64,000 nucleotides of DNA from Nocardioides speluncae. GTDB lineage: Bacteria; Actinomycetota; Actinomycetes; Propionibacteriales; Nocardioidaceae. The stretch lies in contig NZ_QEOO01000025.1 in assembly GCF_003121585.1 (NCBI RefSeq), positions 1 to 64,000 of the forward strand, written 5' to 3'. This document shows, in pieces, positions 8,083-16,798 of this stretch. A program made the translations under genes and the position numbers. Under the pieces are notes generated by a model. That model saw only the letters and a program-made list of their open reading frames with translations. It did no database searches and had not been told where the DNA came from. The stretch's first letter is position 1, and every line of letters begins with the position of its first letter.

Positions 8083-9102
8083 TTAGTCCACCGGTATTGC
8101 GGCGAGGCGCGTCCGATCGACATTGAGCCGGACCTGTTCGCCCGCTCCGGCGGTGTGGGTGCCGAGCGGAGCGACCGCGTCGAGCACCCCGAGATCGGGT
8201 ACGTCGACCTCCAGCCGCAGCTGCTCCGGTGTCACCCGCGAAGCCACCACGATGCCGGCCAGCGGACCGTCGTCGGACACGGTCAGTGCGGACCTGCGCA
8301 GCGCCACGGCGGCACCGGTCGGCAGGCCTGCCGTGGTGAGCACCCGGTCGGCCGCCGCTCCGTCGAGCACCCGCGCGTAGCCCAGGAACCGCGCCGCGTC
8401 CGGGTCGGCCGGCTGCGCCCAGACCTCCTCGATCGGCCCCTCCTGCACGATCCGGCCGGCGCGCATCAGCGCCATCCGGCCCGCGACCGTGAACGCCTCA
8501 TCATGGTCGTGAGTCACCAGCAGCGCGGTGGTCCCCGCCGTGGCCAGGATGTCGCGCAGCTCGGCCGCCAGCCGCTCGCGCAGCGTCTTGTCGAGCGCCG
8601 ACAGCGGCTCGTCGAGCAGCAGCAGCCGAGGCGAGACCGCGAGCGCGCGGGCCAGCGCGACCCGCTGCCGCTCGCCGCCGGAGAGCGTGTCCGGCCGCCG
8701 GTCGGCGTGGTCCGGCAGGCCCACCAGCTCGAGCAGCTCGGCCACCCTCGCGCGCACCTCGGTTCGCGGCGTACGGCGCAGCCGGAGCGGGTAGCCGACG
8801 TTCTCGGCCACGCTCTGGTGACCGAACAGCTGGCCGTCCTGGAACATCAGTGCGAACCCGCGCCGGTGCGTGGGTACGCCGACGAGGTCGGCGCCGTCGA
8901 AGAGGATCGACCCGGACTCGGGTTCCTCGAGTCCGGCGATCGCTCGCAGCAGCGTCGACTTCCCGCACCCGGACGGACCGAGTACCGCGAGCACCTCGCC
9001 CGCAGGCAGGTCGAGCGAGACGTCGTCGACGGCATCCTGACCGTCGTAGGCCACGGTCAAACCACGTACGCTCAGCGCCGCCGCCTGCTTCAGCTCAGCC
9101 AT
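8083..9102 (-). CDS. thiQ: Thiamine ABC transporter ATPase
   Basis: The 339-residue ATPase has Walker A GPSGCGKST, signature LSGGERQR and Walker B LLLLDEP followed by LSALD and the switch histidine in VTHDHDEA. After the nucleotide-binding domain comes a regulatory extension of about 100 residues, as in the ferric/thiamine/molybdate importer class. Its ATG overlaps the permease stop by one base (TGATG). It is the last gene of a riboswitch-controlled operon with a binding protein and a double permease, so thiamine or a thiamine precursor is the expected cargo. Confidence 0.85.
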   Translation of the reverse strand: MAELKQAAALSVRGLTVAYDGQDAVDDVSLDLPAGEVLAVLGPSGCGKSTLLRAIAGLEEPESGSILFDGADLVGVPTHRRGFALMFQDGQLFGHQSVAENVGYPLRLRRTPRTEVRARVAELLELVGLPDHADRRPDTLSGGERQRVALARALAVSPRLLLLDEPLSALDKTLRERLAAELRDILATAGTTALLVTHDHDEAFTVAGRMALMRAGRIVQEGPIEEVWAQPADPDAARFLGYARVLDGAAADRVLTTAGLPTGAAVALRRSALTVSDDGPLAGIVVASRVTPEQLRLEVDVPDLGVLDAVAPLGTHTAGAGEQVRLNVDRTRLAAIPVD

Positions 9103-10769
9103 CACACGGCTCCGATCGTCGGCACCCGCAGCCGTTCGACCGCGAGCATCACGATCGCCGTCGTGGCCGCCAGCACCACCGAGGCGGCGAGCGCCATGCC
9201 GTAGTTGTCCGCGCCCGGATGTCCGAGCAGCCGGAAGATCACCACCGGCACGGTCGGCTCCTGCTCGCGCACCAGGAACGACGTCGCGCCGAACTCCCCC
9301 AGCGACGCCGCGAACGCGAAGCCCGACGCCGCGAGCAGCGGCTTCCACACCGCCGGCACGTCGACAGTGAGTACGGCGCGCAGCGGAGAGGCCCCGAGCG
9401 AGGCGGCGGCCTGGCGCTGCCGATCGTCGATCCCGGCGAGGACGGGCACGATCGTGCGCACCACCAGCGGCAGCGCGACCAGTGCCTGGGCGATCGGCAC
9501 CAGCATCGGCGAGTCGCGCAGCTCCAGCGGCGGACGGTCGAGCGTGATCAGGAACCCGAACCCGAGCGTGACCGCGGAGACGCCGAGCGGCAGCATGAAG
9601 AAGCCGTCGAGGAGCCCCCGCACCCGCCGTTCGGCTCGCGATCGTGACCGGCGGGTGACCACGACCGCGACGAGCAGCCCGAGGGTGAGCGAGATCCAGG
9701 TGGCGTCGAACGCGGTCCGCAGCGAGGTGCCGAGCGCGTCGGTGACAGGTACGAGTAGTGCGTCGTTGTCCCCCTTCGTCGTGAGCTTGCGGAAGTTGTC
9801 GAGGCTCCACGAGCCGTCGACCGTCAGCGACCCCGCGACCAGCGTCCCGATCGGGAGCCCGACGAGCAGCAACGTAAATGACGCCACCGACAGTGCCGGC
9901 AGATCGCGCACCCGCACCCGCTGCGCGGGCGCCGTCACCCGCGCCGTACCGCCGGACGGCGTCGCCCGGGTCCGCGCCGCGACCAGCAGCAGACCGACGA
10001 CCACGACCAGCTGCAGCACGCTCAGTGCAGCCGCGGCCTGCAGGTCGAGGAGCTGGGTGGTGAGCAGGTAGATCTCGGTCTCGACGGTCGCGTAGCGGAG
10101 CCCGCCCATGGTCAGCACCACACCGAACGCCGTCGCGCAGAACAGGAAGACCACGCTCGCCGCCGAGACCAGTGCCGGCCGCAGCGCAGGCAGCGTCACC
10201 GTCCACCAGACCTGCCACGGTGAGGCACCGAGCGCGGCGGCCGCCTCGCCGGGCCGCCGGTCCAGCGACTCCCAGGCGGCGCCGACCGCGCGGACGACGA
10301 CGGCCACGTTGAAGAAGACCAGCGCGGCGATGATGCCGAGCGCAGTGCCCTCGAGCCCGAGGAAGGCCAGCGGTCCCGACTCCCCGAACAGCTCGCGGAA
10401 GGCGACTCCGACCACGACGGTCGGCAGCACGAACGGCACCAGCAGCGCCGCACGCACCACCGAGCGTCCCGGGATCCGGAGCCGGTGCAGCACGTAGGCG
10501 GTGGGCACGCCGAGCAGCACTGCCAGCGCGGTCGCCGAGGCCGACGACCAGACCGTGAACCACAGGACCCGGTGCACCCGCGGCCGGCGTAGCACGTCCA
10601 GCACCCCGCCCGGGTCGAACGACCCCTCCGGCCAGAACCCGCGGGCGATCATCCCGCTGACCGGCAGCACGAAGAAGACGCTCAGCACCGCGACCGGCAG
10701 CAGCGCCAATGCGGCGAGGGTGAGGTGGCGGCTCAGCGCGTGGTGACGTCGCGCCACTCGGTCAGCCAC
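9102..10769 (-). CDS. thiP: Thiamine ABC transporter permease, two fused domains
   Basis: The 555-residue membrane protein contains two binding-protein-dependent permease domains in tandem, each with an EAA-type loop (EAAAALGASPWQVWW in the first, QAAASLGASPLRAVL in the second). This double architecture is that of ThiP and the iron permeases. The GTG at 10769 overlaps the binding-protein gene by 37 bases; a GTG at 10757 is an alternative. Together with its neighbours and the upstream TPP riboswitch it forms a thiamine importer. Confidence 0.85.
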   Translation of the reverse strand: MADRVARRHHALSRHLTLAALALLPVAVLSVFFVLPVSGMIARGFWPEGSFDPGGVLDVLRRPRVHRVLWFTVWSSASATALAVLLGVPTAYVLHRLRIPGRSVVRAALLVPFVLPTVVVGVAFRELFGESGPLAFLGLEGTALGIIAALVFFNVAVVVRAVGAAWESLDRRPGEAAAALGASPWQVWWTVTLPALRPALVSAASVVFLFCATAFGVVLTMGGLRYATVETEIYLLTTQLLDLQAAAALSVLQLVVVVGLLLVAARTRATPSGGTARVTAPAQRVRVRDLPALSVASFTLLLVGLPIGTLVAGSLTVDGSWSLDNFRKLTTKGDNDALLVPVTDALGTSLRTAFDATWISLTLGLLVAVVVTRRSRSRAERRVRGLLDGFFMLPLGVSAVTLGFGFLITLDRPPLELRDSPMLVPIAQALVALPLVVRTIVPVLAGIDDRQRQAAASLGASPLRAVLTVDVPAVWKPLLAASGFAFAASLGEFGATSFLVREQEPTVPVVIFRLLGHPGADNYGMALAASVVLAATTAIVMLAVERLRVPTIGAV

Positions 10770-11806
10770 TGCTCACGGTTCTCGGCGATCTCGGCCGGGT
10801 CGACGGTGTGCGGGTCGGTGGGCTGTACGGCGAACTTCGCCCAGGTGGCCGGCAGCTCGACGTTCTCGTCGACCGGGAAGACGTACATGCTGTCCGGCAG
10901 CGCCGCCTGCACCTCCGGCGACAGCAGGAAGTCGATCAGCGCCCGCGCGCCCTCGGGGTTGTCGGCGCCCGCCAGCACTCCGGCGTACTCGGTCTGCGGG
11001 AAGCAGGTGTGCAGCAGCGCCTTGGTCGTCGACGACGTGCCCGCCTCGTCGACGGTGAACGCCGGTGAGGTGTCGTAGCTGAGCACGATCGGCCGCTTGC
11101 CCTTGCCGCCGCCCTGGCTGAACTCGCCCTGGTACGCGCTCTCCCAGCCGTCGACCAGCAGCGTGTCGTTGTCCATCAGCTTGGCCCAGTACGCCGGCCA
11201 GTCGTCGCCGTACTCGGCGATCGTGGTCAGCAGGAACGCCATGCCGGGCGAGGACGTCGCGGCGCCGGGAACCACGAACCGGCCGCGGTAGACCGGCTTG
11301 GCCAGGTCGTCCAGCGTTTCGGGCTCGGGGAGCTTGAGCTTCTCGAAGTAGCCGGTGTCGATGTTGACGCAGACGTTGGCGTTGTCGATCGGCGTGAGGT
11401 GGTCGCCGATGTCCTCGAGGACGTACTGGTCCGCGCCCGCGGGCAGCTTCGCGGCGTACTCCTCGAAGACGCCCTCGTCGACCGGACGGCTCGCGAAGGT
11501 GTTGTCGACGCCGAACGCGACGTCGCCGATCGGCGAGTCCTTGGTCAGCACCAGCTTGTTGGTGACCGCGCCGGCGTCGCCGCTCGCCAGGATCTCCAGC
11601 TGGAGGCCGCTGTCCTTCTCGAACTTGGCCTGCAGGTCCTCGGGCAGCGCGAACGAGTCGTGGGTGACCAGCTTGACGGTCGTGGAGCCCGAGCCGGACT
11701 CGTCGGCGGACTTGTCGTCGTCGCCGCCCATCGTCGAGCAGCCGAGCAGGCTGCCCGTGAGAGCGAGTGATGCCAGCGCCGCGAGCGCGCGCGCAGGGTG
11801 GTACAT
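10733..11806 (-). CDS. thiB: Thiamine-binding lipoprotein of the ABC importer
   Basis: The 357-residue protein starts with a lipoprotein signal (hydrophobic residues 8-26, lipobox LLGC) and continues as a periplasmic-type binding protein of the ThiB/iron-binding fold, with typical segments VKLVTHDSFALPED and GDVAFGVDNTFASR. It should sit outside the membrane and deliver thiamine, or its phosphates, to the permease. The ATG at 11806 is chosen because the SD-like GAAGGGAG of the riboswitch lies just before it. Longer in-frame starts would run back through the riboswitch. Confidence 0.87.
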   Translation of the reverse strand: MYHPARALAALASLALTGSLLGCSTMGGDDDKSADESGSGSTTVKLVTHDSFALPEDLQAKFEKDSGLQLEILASGDAGAVTNKLVLTKDSPIGDVAFGVDNTFASRPVDEGVFEEYAAKLPAGADQYVLEDIGDHLTPIDNANVCVNIDTGYFEKLKLPEPETLDDLAKPVYRGRFVVPGAATSSPGMAFLLTTIAEYGDDWPAYWAKLMDNDTLLVDGWESAYQGEFSQGGGKGKRPIVLSYDTSPAFTVDEAGTSSTTKALLHTCFPQTEYAGVLAGADNPEGARALIDFLLSPEVQAALPDSMYVFPVDENVELPATWAKFAVQPTDPHTVDPAEIAENREQWLTEWRDVTTR

Positions 11807-11809
11807 GGT

Positions 11810-11910
11810 GACTCCCTTCGCCGGTGCTAACCGGATCAGGTTCGGAGGGTCTGCGGCCCCGTGGGTCGAACTCAGCCGCACTCTCAGCACGCCGGGCGTG
11901 CTCCCCTGTC
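11810..11910 (-). promoter_or_regulatory. TPP riboswitch (thi box) controlling the thiamine importer operon
   Basis: Read on the minus strand, the leader contains the hallmark elements of the TPP aptamer: CTGAGAGTGCGGCTGAG, then ACCCTCCGAACCTGATC, then CGGTTAGCACCGGCGAAGGG. The 5' end (GACAGGGGAGC) and 3' end (GGGAGTC) can form the closing P1 helix. The 3' strand of P1 includes the ribosome-binding sequence of the binding-protein gene. Binding of thiamine pyrophosphate should therefore hide the ribosome site and reduce translation. Confidence 0.95.
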
Positions 11911-11935
11911 TGTCGAACTTGCCTGGACCGCCAAC

Positions 11936-12997
11936 CTACTCCGGAGGCCGCTGGTACACGAAGCCGCCTTGGTCGGGGGTGCGAGTGAGCTCACCGCGCG
12001 CGACCAGCAGCTCGAGGTGGGCGCGGGTCTCCAAGGTGGCCAGGGCGGCGTTGAAGAGGTCGAGGTCGCGCATCCGCCGCTCGTGCCGGGTCCACGGCAG
12101 CTCCAGCGCGACGTCGTACGCCGTCCCGCCGCCGGCGGGCAGCGCGGCCAGGCAGAGGGCGAGCCGCTCGTCGTGGTGGACGACGAGCTCGTCGACCCGG
12201 GCGTGCGAGGACGGTGCGACCGGGCCGTGCGCCGGCAGCAGGGTCAGGTCGGGCAGCGCGCGCACCTTCGCCAGCGAGCCCAGGAAGTCGCCGAGCGGCT
12301 GCGCGGCCAGCACCGGCTCGAAGCCGATCGACGGCGTGATCGTCGGCAGCACGTGGTCGCCGGCGAACAGCAGCGACGCGGCCTGGTCGGCGAAGACGAA
12401 GTGGCCCTGGGTGTGCCCGGGGGTGTGTACGGCGTCCAGCGCGCGGCCGTCGACGTCGATGGTGTGGTCGCTCTCCAACCAGGTGTCGGGGTACTCCCAC
12501 AGCGTGAGGTCGGGGGTCATGCCCTCGCTCATCTTGGCCCAGGCGTCGGCCATCTTCACCGCGCCGGCGTCGCGCATCATCTGCAGGTGCGGATCCTCCT
12601 CCGGCCGGTTGTCCTCGTCGAGAATGAGGTCGAGGGTCGGCTTGTCGCCCAGCCCGAGGCTGACGTGCGCGCCGATCTCGCGGCGTACCGTCACAGCCTG
12701 GGTGTAGTGGTCGCGGTGCACGTGGGTGACCAGGAAGCGGTTGATGTCGGAGACGGCGTACCCGATCTCCTTCAGCGACCGCTCCAGCAGCGTGCGCGCC
12801 TCCTCGATCGCCCACCCGGCGTCGATCAGGGTCAGCCCGCGGTCTGTCTCCAGCGCGTAGACATTGACCGCGCGCAGGCCGTCCATCGGCAGCGGCAACG
12901 GGATCCGGTGTACGCCGGGGGCGACCGGCCAGGCACCGGGCTCGGTCCAGTGCGGCTCTTCGGCCCTCGACGGGTCGGGCAGGGCGGCGTCGCTCAT
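11936..12997 (-). CDS. MBL-fold metallo-hydrolase
   Basis: The 353-residue protein has the metal-binding motif HVHRDH (His92, His94, Asp96, His97), followed by HTPGHTQGH, FAGDH and LLPAHGP, the full ligand set of a two-metal beta-lactamase-fold hydrolase. The C-terminal part (from about residue 270) looks like a helical, winged-helix-like extension found in the glyoxalase II/LACTB2 group. The substrate is unknown; thioester or phosphodiester hydrolysis is typical of the fold. It lies on the same strand as, and just upstream of, the thiamine operon leader, but its function need not be linked. Confidence 0.85.
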   Translation of the reverse strand: MSDAALPDPSRAEEPHWTEPGAWPVAPGVHRIPLPLPMDGLRAVNVYALETDRGLTLIDAGWAIEEARTLLERSLKEIGYAVSDINRFLVTHVHRDHYTQAVTVRREIGAHVSLGLGDKPTLDLILDEDNRPEEDPHLQMMRDAGAVKMADAWAKMSEGMTPDLTLWEYPDTWLESDHTIDVDGRALDAVHTPGHTQGHFVFADQAASLLFAGDHVLPTITPSIGFEPVLAAQPLGDFLGSLAKVRALPDLTLLPAHGPVAPSSHARVDELVVHHDERLALCLAALPAGGGTAYDVALELPWTRHERRMRDLDLFNAALATLETRAHLELLVARGELTRTPDQGGFVYQRPPE

Positions 12998-13192
12998 CCT
13001 CGCACTCTACGAGGATGTGGCTAGAACACGTACTAGTTCAGGGTGTGCCGCGCCTCACGTTGCTGGCTGCTGTTGTGTCCCCGCAGGTCGACCGATGTCG
13101 CGGCGCCACCAACGGATATCGGAGCAGCCTTGTGAGCGGCGCGCGGCGGCGCGACACTGGTAGGTGGGGTTGGACATGTGGTGGAGGCCGCC

Positions 13193-13888
13193 ATGGACAC
13201 GCTCGAAACCAGCATTACCGCGACCCACGAAGTGCTCGCCGCGCGGCTCGCGACGGCGGAGGCGCGCATGCCCACGCTGGCGCGCCCGCGCGACCAGTAC
13301 CCGGCTACCGACACCTTCCTGGCCAGCGTCAGCCGACACAACTCTGCCGCGAACGCGGTGCTGGTTCCGCTCGTCCGCAAGCGCCTACCGAAGGGGCACG
13401 CCCGTGCGGCTGAGTTCGTCCATCAGAGCAAGCGGATGGAGCGGGCGCTGTTCCAGGTGAAGGCCAAGCTCTACGGCTCGTCGTACGCCATCCGCATCCC
13501 GTGGCCCGAGGTATGGGCCGAGGCGCGCCGCGAGTTCGAGGCGACCTGGGAGCTGGAGCACCGGATCGTCGACGAGCTCGCCCTGCTGCTGCGGGCCCCC
13601 GAGCGGCACCGGATCGCCGAGGCGATGTACGTCGCCGAGCTGCGCGCGCCGACCCGGCCGCACCCGTTCGTCCCGCACCAGGGCGTGACCGGCAAGGTCG
13701 CCCGGCGAGTGGCCCGTCAGATCGACCGGTTCTGGGACGCGACCGAGGGCCGGATGATCCCCGAGCCGGTGCGCACCCACGACCGCGAGCACCAGGGCCG
13801 ACTCACCCAGTACCTCCTCGCCGACCCGCACCTCCCGGACGAGCCACCCGACTCCCCGAAGCTCCCGCCGCCGCGTGAGAGCGACTGA
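13193..13888 (+). CDS. Helical protein, possibly hemerythrin-like (HHE)
   Basis: This 231-residue soluble protein is mostly helical. Scattered histidines and acidic residues (ATHEV, SRHNSA, FVHQS, ELEHRIVDE) have a spacing reminiscent of a hemerythrin HHE four-helix bundle. If so it could bind a di-iron centre for oxygen or NO sensing. The match is by eye and weak. The ATG at 13193 is preceded by GGAGG at suitable distance; a GTG at 13178 is less likely. The tail is proline-rich. It is monocistronic, with 195 bp of non-coding DNA upstream. Confidence 0.6.
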   Translation: MDTLETSITATHEVLAARLATAEARMPTLARPRDQYPATDTFLASVSRHNSAANAVLVPLVRKRLPKGHARAAEFVHQSKRMERALFQVKAKLYGSSYAIRIPWPEVWAEARREFEATWELEHRIVDELALLLRAPERHRIAEAMYVAELRAPTRPHPFVPHQGVTGKVARRVARQIDRFWDATEGRMIPEPVRTHDREHQGRLTQYLLADPHLPDEPPDSPKLPPPRESD

Positions 13889-13917
13889 GTCGCGCACTTC
13901 CCAGGATGGTCCGACCG

Positions 13918-14046
13918 TCAGTCGGGCGTGACCAGTAGTCTGCTCGACAGCTCATCGTTGGAGGCGACGTCGAAGATGCTGATGTTGGCGTACTCGCCGA
14001 CGATCCGCCACAGCTGCGGCCACACGCCCGACCGCTGCAGCTCGAA
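13918..14046 (-). pseudogene. catC: Remnant of muconolactone isomerase (catC-like), 3' part only
   Basis: Translated on the minus strand, this stretch gives about 42 residues including LQRSGVWPQLWRIVGEYAN and then SIFDVASNDEL. These match the conserved core of muconolactone delta-isomerase (LQRxGxWxxLWRIxGxYANxSxFDV). The fragment lacks the N-terminal half, and it stops before the conserved LPLFPYM tail. It is joined out of frame to an upstream fragment. It therefore reads as a decayed gene of the catechol branch of the beta-ketoadipate pathway, whose lower genes lie intact 2.8 kb away. Confidence 0.75.
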
Positions 14047-14206
14047 CGGCGTCCGGGTCGACCTCGACGCCGAGGCCGGACGGCTGCAACAGCGCGCCGT
14101 CGACGTACGACATCGGCGTCCGTAGGATCCCCACGGGGACGGGCTGCACGACCAGCTCCACGCCTGCGGCCACCAGCCGCGGTAGATAGGTCTTGGCGGT
14201 GAGCAC
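14045..14206 (-). pseudogene. Possible remnant of a muconate cycloisomerase/MR-MLE family gene, C-terminal part
   Basis: This minus-strand segment encodes about 54 residues ending in YVDGALLQPSGLGVEVDPD. That resembles the C-terminal signature of the mandelate racemase/muconate-lactonizing family (DGxxxxPxGPGLGVEVDxDAV). No start codon or barrel domain remains, and the reading frame runs out of register into the catC-like fragment. A catB-catC order is usual in catechol clusters, which supports the reading. On motif evidence alone it is weak. Confidence 0.45.
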
Positions 14207-14243
14207 GTCCCATCGCGCGCTGCCGAGCTGGGGCCAGACGGTT

Positions 14244-14299
14244 TTGGTGATCCAGGTGGGTCAGTAAACCAGGCGTTAGTGACACACCTGGATCAGCAA
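14244..14299. repeat. Imperfect inverted repeat, 20-bp arms
   Basis: Arms at 14244-14263 and 14280-14299 are inverted repeats matching at 18 of 20 positions, with a 16-bp spacer. They sit between the catechol-pathway remnants and the sigma factor gene. A second short hairpin (GCGGCTG-CA-CAGCCGC) lies at 14326-14341. The pair could be an operator, a termination stem or the trace of an excised element. No T-run follows. Apart from this and the two gene remnants, I see nothing in the gene-free stretch 13889-14413. Confidence 0.6.
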
Positions 14300-14413
14300 G
14301 ACCGTACCCCCTGCGGTCGAAGCAGCGGCTGCACAGCCGCAGTCCGGCAGTGACGATCCGGCGGCCCATCACGTCATCCTGGGTAAGGCGTCGATGCGGG
14401 AAGGCGGCACGGG

Positions 14414-14929
14414 GTGGCCACTGAGGAGCAGTTCAGCGAGTTTGCCCACTCGGTCGCCCCGATGCTGCATCGGACGGCCTGGCTGCTGACCAGCGACCGG
14501 CACGCCGCCGAGGACCTGGTGCAGGACACGCTCGAGCGGATGTACGGCGTGATGCGGCGCCGCCGACGGCTGGACAACCCGGCGGGATACGCCCGCACCG
14601 TGCTGGTCCGGCTGCACGTCGACCAACGGCGACGACGGTCGTCCACCGAGGTGGTGATGTCGGAGCTGCCCGAGGCCGGCACCGAGACCGACCGGAGCGG
14701 CGTGCTGGCGTTGCAGGCGGCGCTCGACGAGCTCGGCCGGCAGGACCGCGCGGTGGTGATCCTGCGGTACTACTTCGGGCTGTCGGTGGCCGAGACGGCA
14801 CGCGAGATCGGCATCTCCGACGGCGCCGTGAAGATGCGCGCCACCCGCGCGCTCGGCCGGCTGCGCGAGCGGCTCACCGACGTCGTCGTACCTCACGAAC
14901 CCGACCCCGCCCACGGGAGGCGACCATGA
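14414..14929 (+). CDS. SigE-family (ECF-type) RNA polymerase sigma factor
   Basis: The 171-residue protein has sigma region 2 (HRTAWLLTSDRHAAEDLVQDTLERMY, about residues 19-45, quoted only as a region here by its ends HRTAW and ERMY) and a region 4 helix-turn-helix (LSVAETAREIGISDGAVKMR, about 125-145). It lacks regions 1 and 3, as is usual for ECF sigma factors, and resembles the actinobacterial SigE-family group. The start is GTG at 14414, with a GA-rich sequence upstream. It overlaps the next gene by ATGA, so the two are co-expressed, and that membrane protein is the likely regulator of its activity. Confidence 0.9.
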   Translation: MATEEQFSEFAHSVAPMLHRTAWLLTSDRHAAEDLVQDTLERMYGVMRRRRRLDNPAGYARTVLVRLHVDQRRRRSSTEVVMSELPEAGTETDRSGVLALQAALDELGRQDRAVVILRYYFGLSVAETAREIGISDGAVKMRATRALGRLRERLTDVVVPHEPDPAHGRRP

Positions 14930-15849
14930 CCGACGAGCTTGCCGACCTCATCCGCGCTCTCGAGGACGACCGGCCGGCCCTCGGCGACGACGTCATCGAC
15001 GCCGGGATCCGCGCCGGACGTCAGTCCCGGCAGCGTCGTCGACGCCGTACCAGCGTCGTGGCCGCTGCCGTGTCTGCAGCCGCCGCGATCGGCGTTGCCA
15101 GCTGGATTGCGCAGCCAAACGCACCGGTTCCGGCCCCAGTGCCGACCCCTGATCCGGCCAGCGAGCTCGGCGACATCGTCGAGATGAGCGACGCCGGCGA
15201 GCCGCTGCTCTCGTGCGGGGACAGGAACGGCTGGCCGGCGTCGGTGATGGCCGACGGGCGCCCGGGCCTGCTAACCGACGCAGAGGCGCGGCGTACCTTC
15301 CAAGGGATGCTCGACGACCCGCGCATCAGCACGGATGTGCCGTTCCGCGACAGCGGCGACGTCGAGTGGCGAGTGCTGGACGGCGACGCTCACCGCCTCA
15401 CATTGGGACTCGGCCGGTGGACCGAACGCGGGCCTGAGGGCGACGACGCGAACTATCTCCTCCTCGAGCGCGAGGGCGGCCGGTGGGAGGCCGTCGGCTG
15501 GGGCGATTGCCAGCTGGCTCCGGTGACGCGAGATTGGCAGGCGTGGGCACAGATCGAGCGTCGGGACGCCGCGCCCGGGAGTACGTCGGTCACGATGCGC
15601 GTCTCCGACTGCTACGGCCGCGACCTCGGCCCGATCCTCCAGGAGCCGGTCGTCGAGGAGCGGCCCGACGCGGTAGTTGTCTACTGGACCGTGAGCGCCG
15701 TGGACGGCCCCACCGCCGATGTCGGCTGCACACGCACTCCCAGTGTCGACCGCACGGTGCGGCTCGACGCGCCGCTCGGCGACCGGCCGCTGCTGGACGG
15801 ATCGAGCTACCCGCCTGCGCCGATCGGCCGGACCGGCGCTACCGACTGA
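14926..15849 (+). CDS. Membrane-anchored partner of the SigE-family sigma factor
   Basis: The 307-residue protein has a short acidic/basic cytoplasmic N-terminus, one membrane helix (about residues 42-63) and a large extracellular domain with cysteines (LSCGD, WGDCQ, VSDCYG, VGCTR). Its position, overlapping the sigma factor by ATGA, suggests an anti-sigma or sensor role. I see no canonical zinc anti-sigma motif, so the function is inferred from position. The last 11 bases overlap the convergent LysR gene. Confidence 0.75.
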   Translation: MTDELADLIRALEDDRPALGDDVIDAGIRAGRQSRQRRRRRTSVVAAAVSAAAAIGVASWIAQPNAPVPAPVPTPDPASELGDIVEMSDAGEPLLSCGDRNGWPASVMADGRPGLLTDAEARRTFQGMLDDPRISTDVPFRDSGDVEWRVLDGDAHRLTLGLGRWTERGPEGDDANYLLLEREGGRWEAVGWGDCQLAPVTRDWQAWAQIERRDAAPGSTSVTMRVSDCYGRDLGPILQEPVVEERPDAVVVYWTVSAVDGPTADVGCTRTPSVDRTVRLDAPLGDRPLLDGSSYPPAPIGRTGATD

Positions 15850-16720
15850 GCGAGGTCAGGACCGCCAGCGCCCGGGACAGATGCGGGGCGTCCTCGGCGG
15901 CGCGGGTCGCGGCCGCCAGCTCGACCCGCCCGCCGCCGACCAGCGGACGGTAGGTGGCGCCGGCAACGCCGAGCCGCGACACCGGCTCGGGAACCACAGC
16001 GACGCCCAGCCCTGCGGCGACGAAGGTGACCAGGGTCGAGGTCTCGCCCACCTCCTGCCGCACCCGCGGCTCGAACCCGGCCTCGCGGCACAGGGTCGCC
16101 ACCAGCCCGCTCATCACCGACCGGCCGCGTCCCGGGTGGACGATGAACTCCTCGTCGCGCAGGTCTGCGATCCGGAGCCGCTTGCGCTGGGCCAGCCGGT
16201 GGCCGTCGGGCAGCGCGACGATCAGGCGGTCCTCACGCAGGTGGCGCAGCCGCACCCCGGCGTCGGCCACCGGCGGCCGGAGCAGTGCCAGGTCGATCTC
16301 GCCGCTCAGCAGCGCATCCACCTGGTCGGGTACCAACATCTCGCCGCGGAAGGAGAAGTCGACCGCCGGCAGGTCCTCCCGGAGCCGGCGGGCCAGGCTG
16401 GGCAGCAGGCTGTACGTCGCGGAGCCGACGCAGCCGACCACGAGCCGGCCCACCAGGCCTGCGGCTACCCGCTGCGCCTCGGAGGTCGCCGACTCGACAT
16501 AGGCGAGCACGGCCCGGGCCCGGTCGAGGTACGCCGCCCCCGCGGCGGTCAGTTCGACCTTGCGGGTGGTGCGGTGCAGCAGTTGGACGCCGAGCTCGGA
16601 CTCGAGCTGGCGGATCTGCTGGGACAGCGGGGGCTGGGCCATGTGCAGCCGCTCGGCCGCCCGGCCGAAGTGCCGCTCCTCGGCGACGGCGACGAAATAG
16701 CGCAGGTGACGAAGCTCCAC
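15839..16720 (-). CDS. LysR-family regulator of the pca operon
   Basis: The 293-residue LysR protein begins VELRHLRYFVAVAEERHFGR with the usual helix-turn-helix (AAERLHMAQPPLSQQIRQLE, about residues 20-40) and a full two-lobed effector domain. Its close match to the CatR/CatM/BenM style of N-terminus fits control of aromatic degradation. The start is GTG at 16720. It diverges from pcaF across 78 bp, the classical arrangement in which a LysR protein activates the operon in response to a pathway intermediate such as muconate or beta-ketoadipate. The ligand is inferred. Confidence 0.88.
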   Translation of the reverse strand: MELRHLRYFVAVAEERHFGRAAERLHMAQPPLSQQIRQLESELGVQLLHRTTRKVELTAAGAAYLDRARAVLAYVESATSEAQRVAAGLVGRLVVGCVGSATYSLLPSLARRLREDLPAVDFSFRGEMLVPDQVDALLSGEIDLALLRPPVADAGVRLRHLREDRLIVALPDGHRLAQRKRLRIADLRDEEFIVHPGRGRSVMSGLVATLCREAGFEPRVRQEVGETSTLVTFVAAGLGVAVVPEPVSRLGVAGATYRPLVGGGRVELAAATRAAEDAPHLSRALAVLTSLSR

Positions 16721-16798
16721 GGATCCATACTTGCAGGCTCTCAATGCTGAGGAAATGAGTACTTTTCTCTCTCGGCGACTCCGCTTAACGTCATACCC

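Noticed and set aside
13033..13380. Minus-strand open frame overlapping the upstream end of the hemerythrin-like gene
   Set aside because: Its product is Ser/Ala/Arg-rich without motifs and it runs antisense to a better-supported gene with a good ribosome site.
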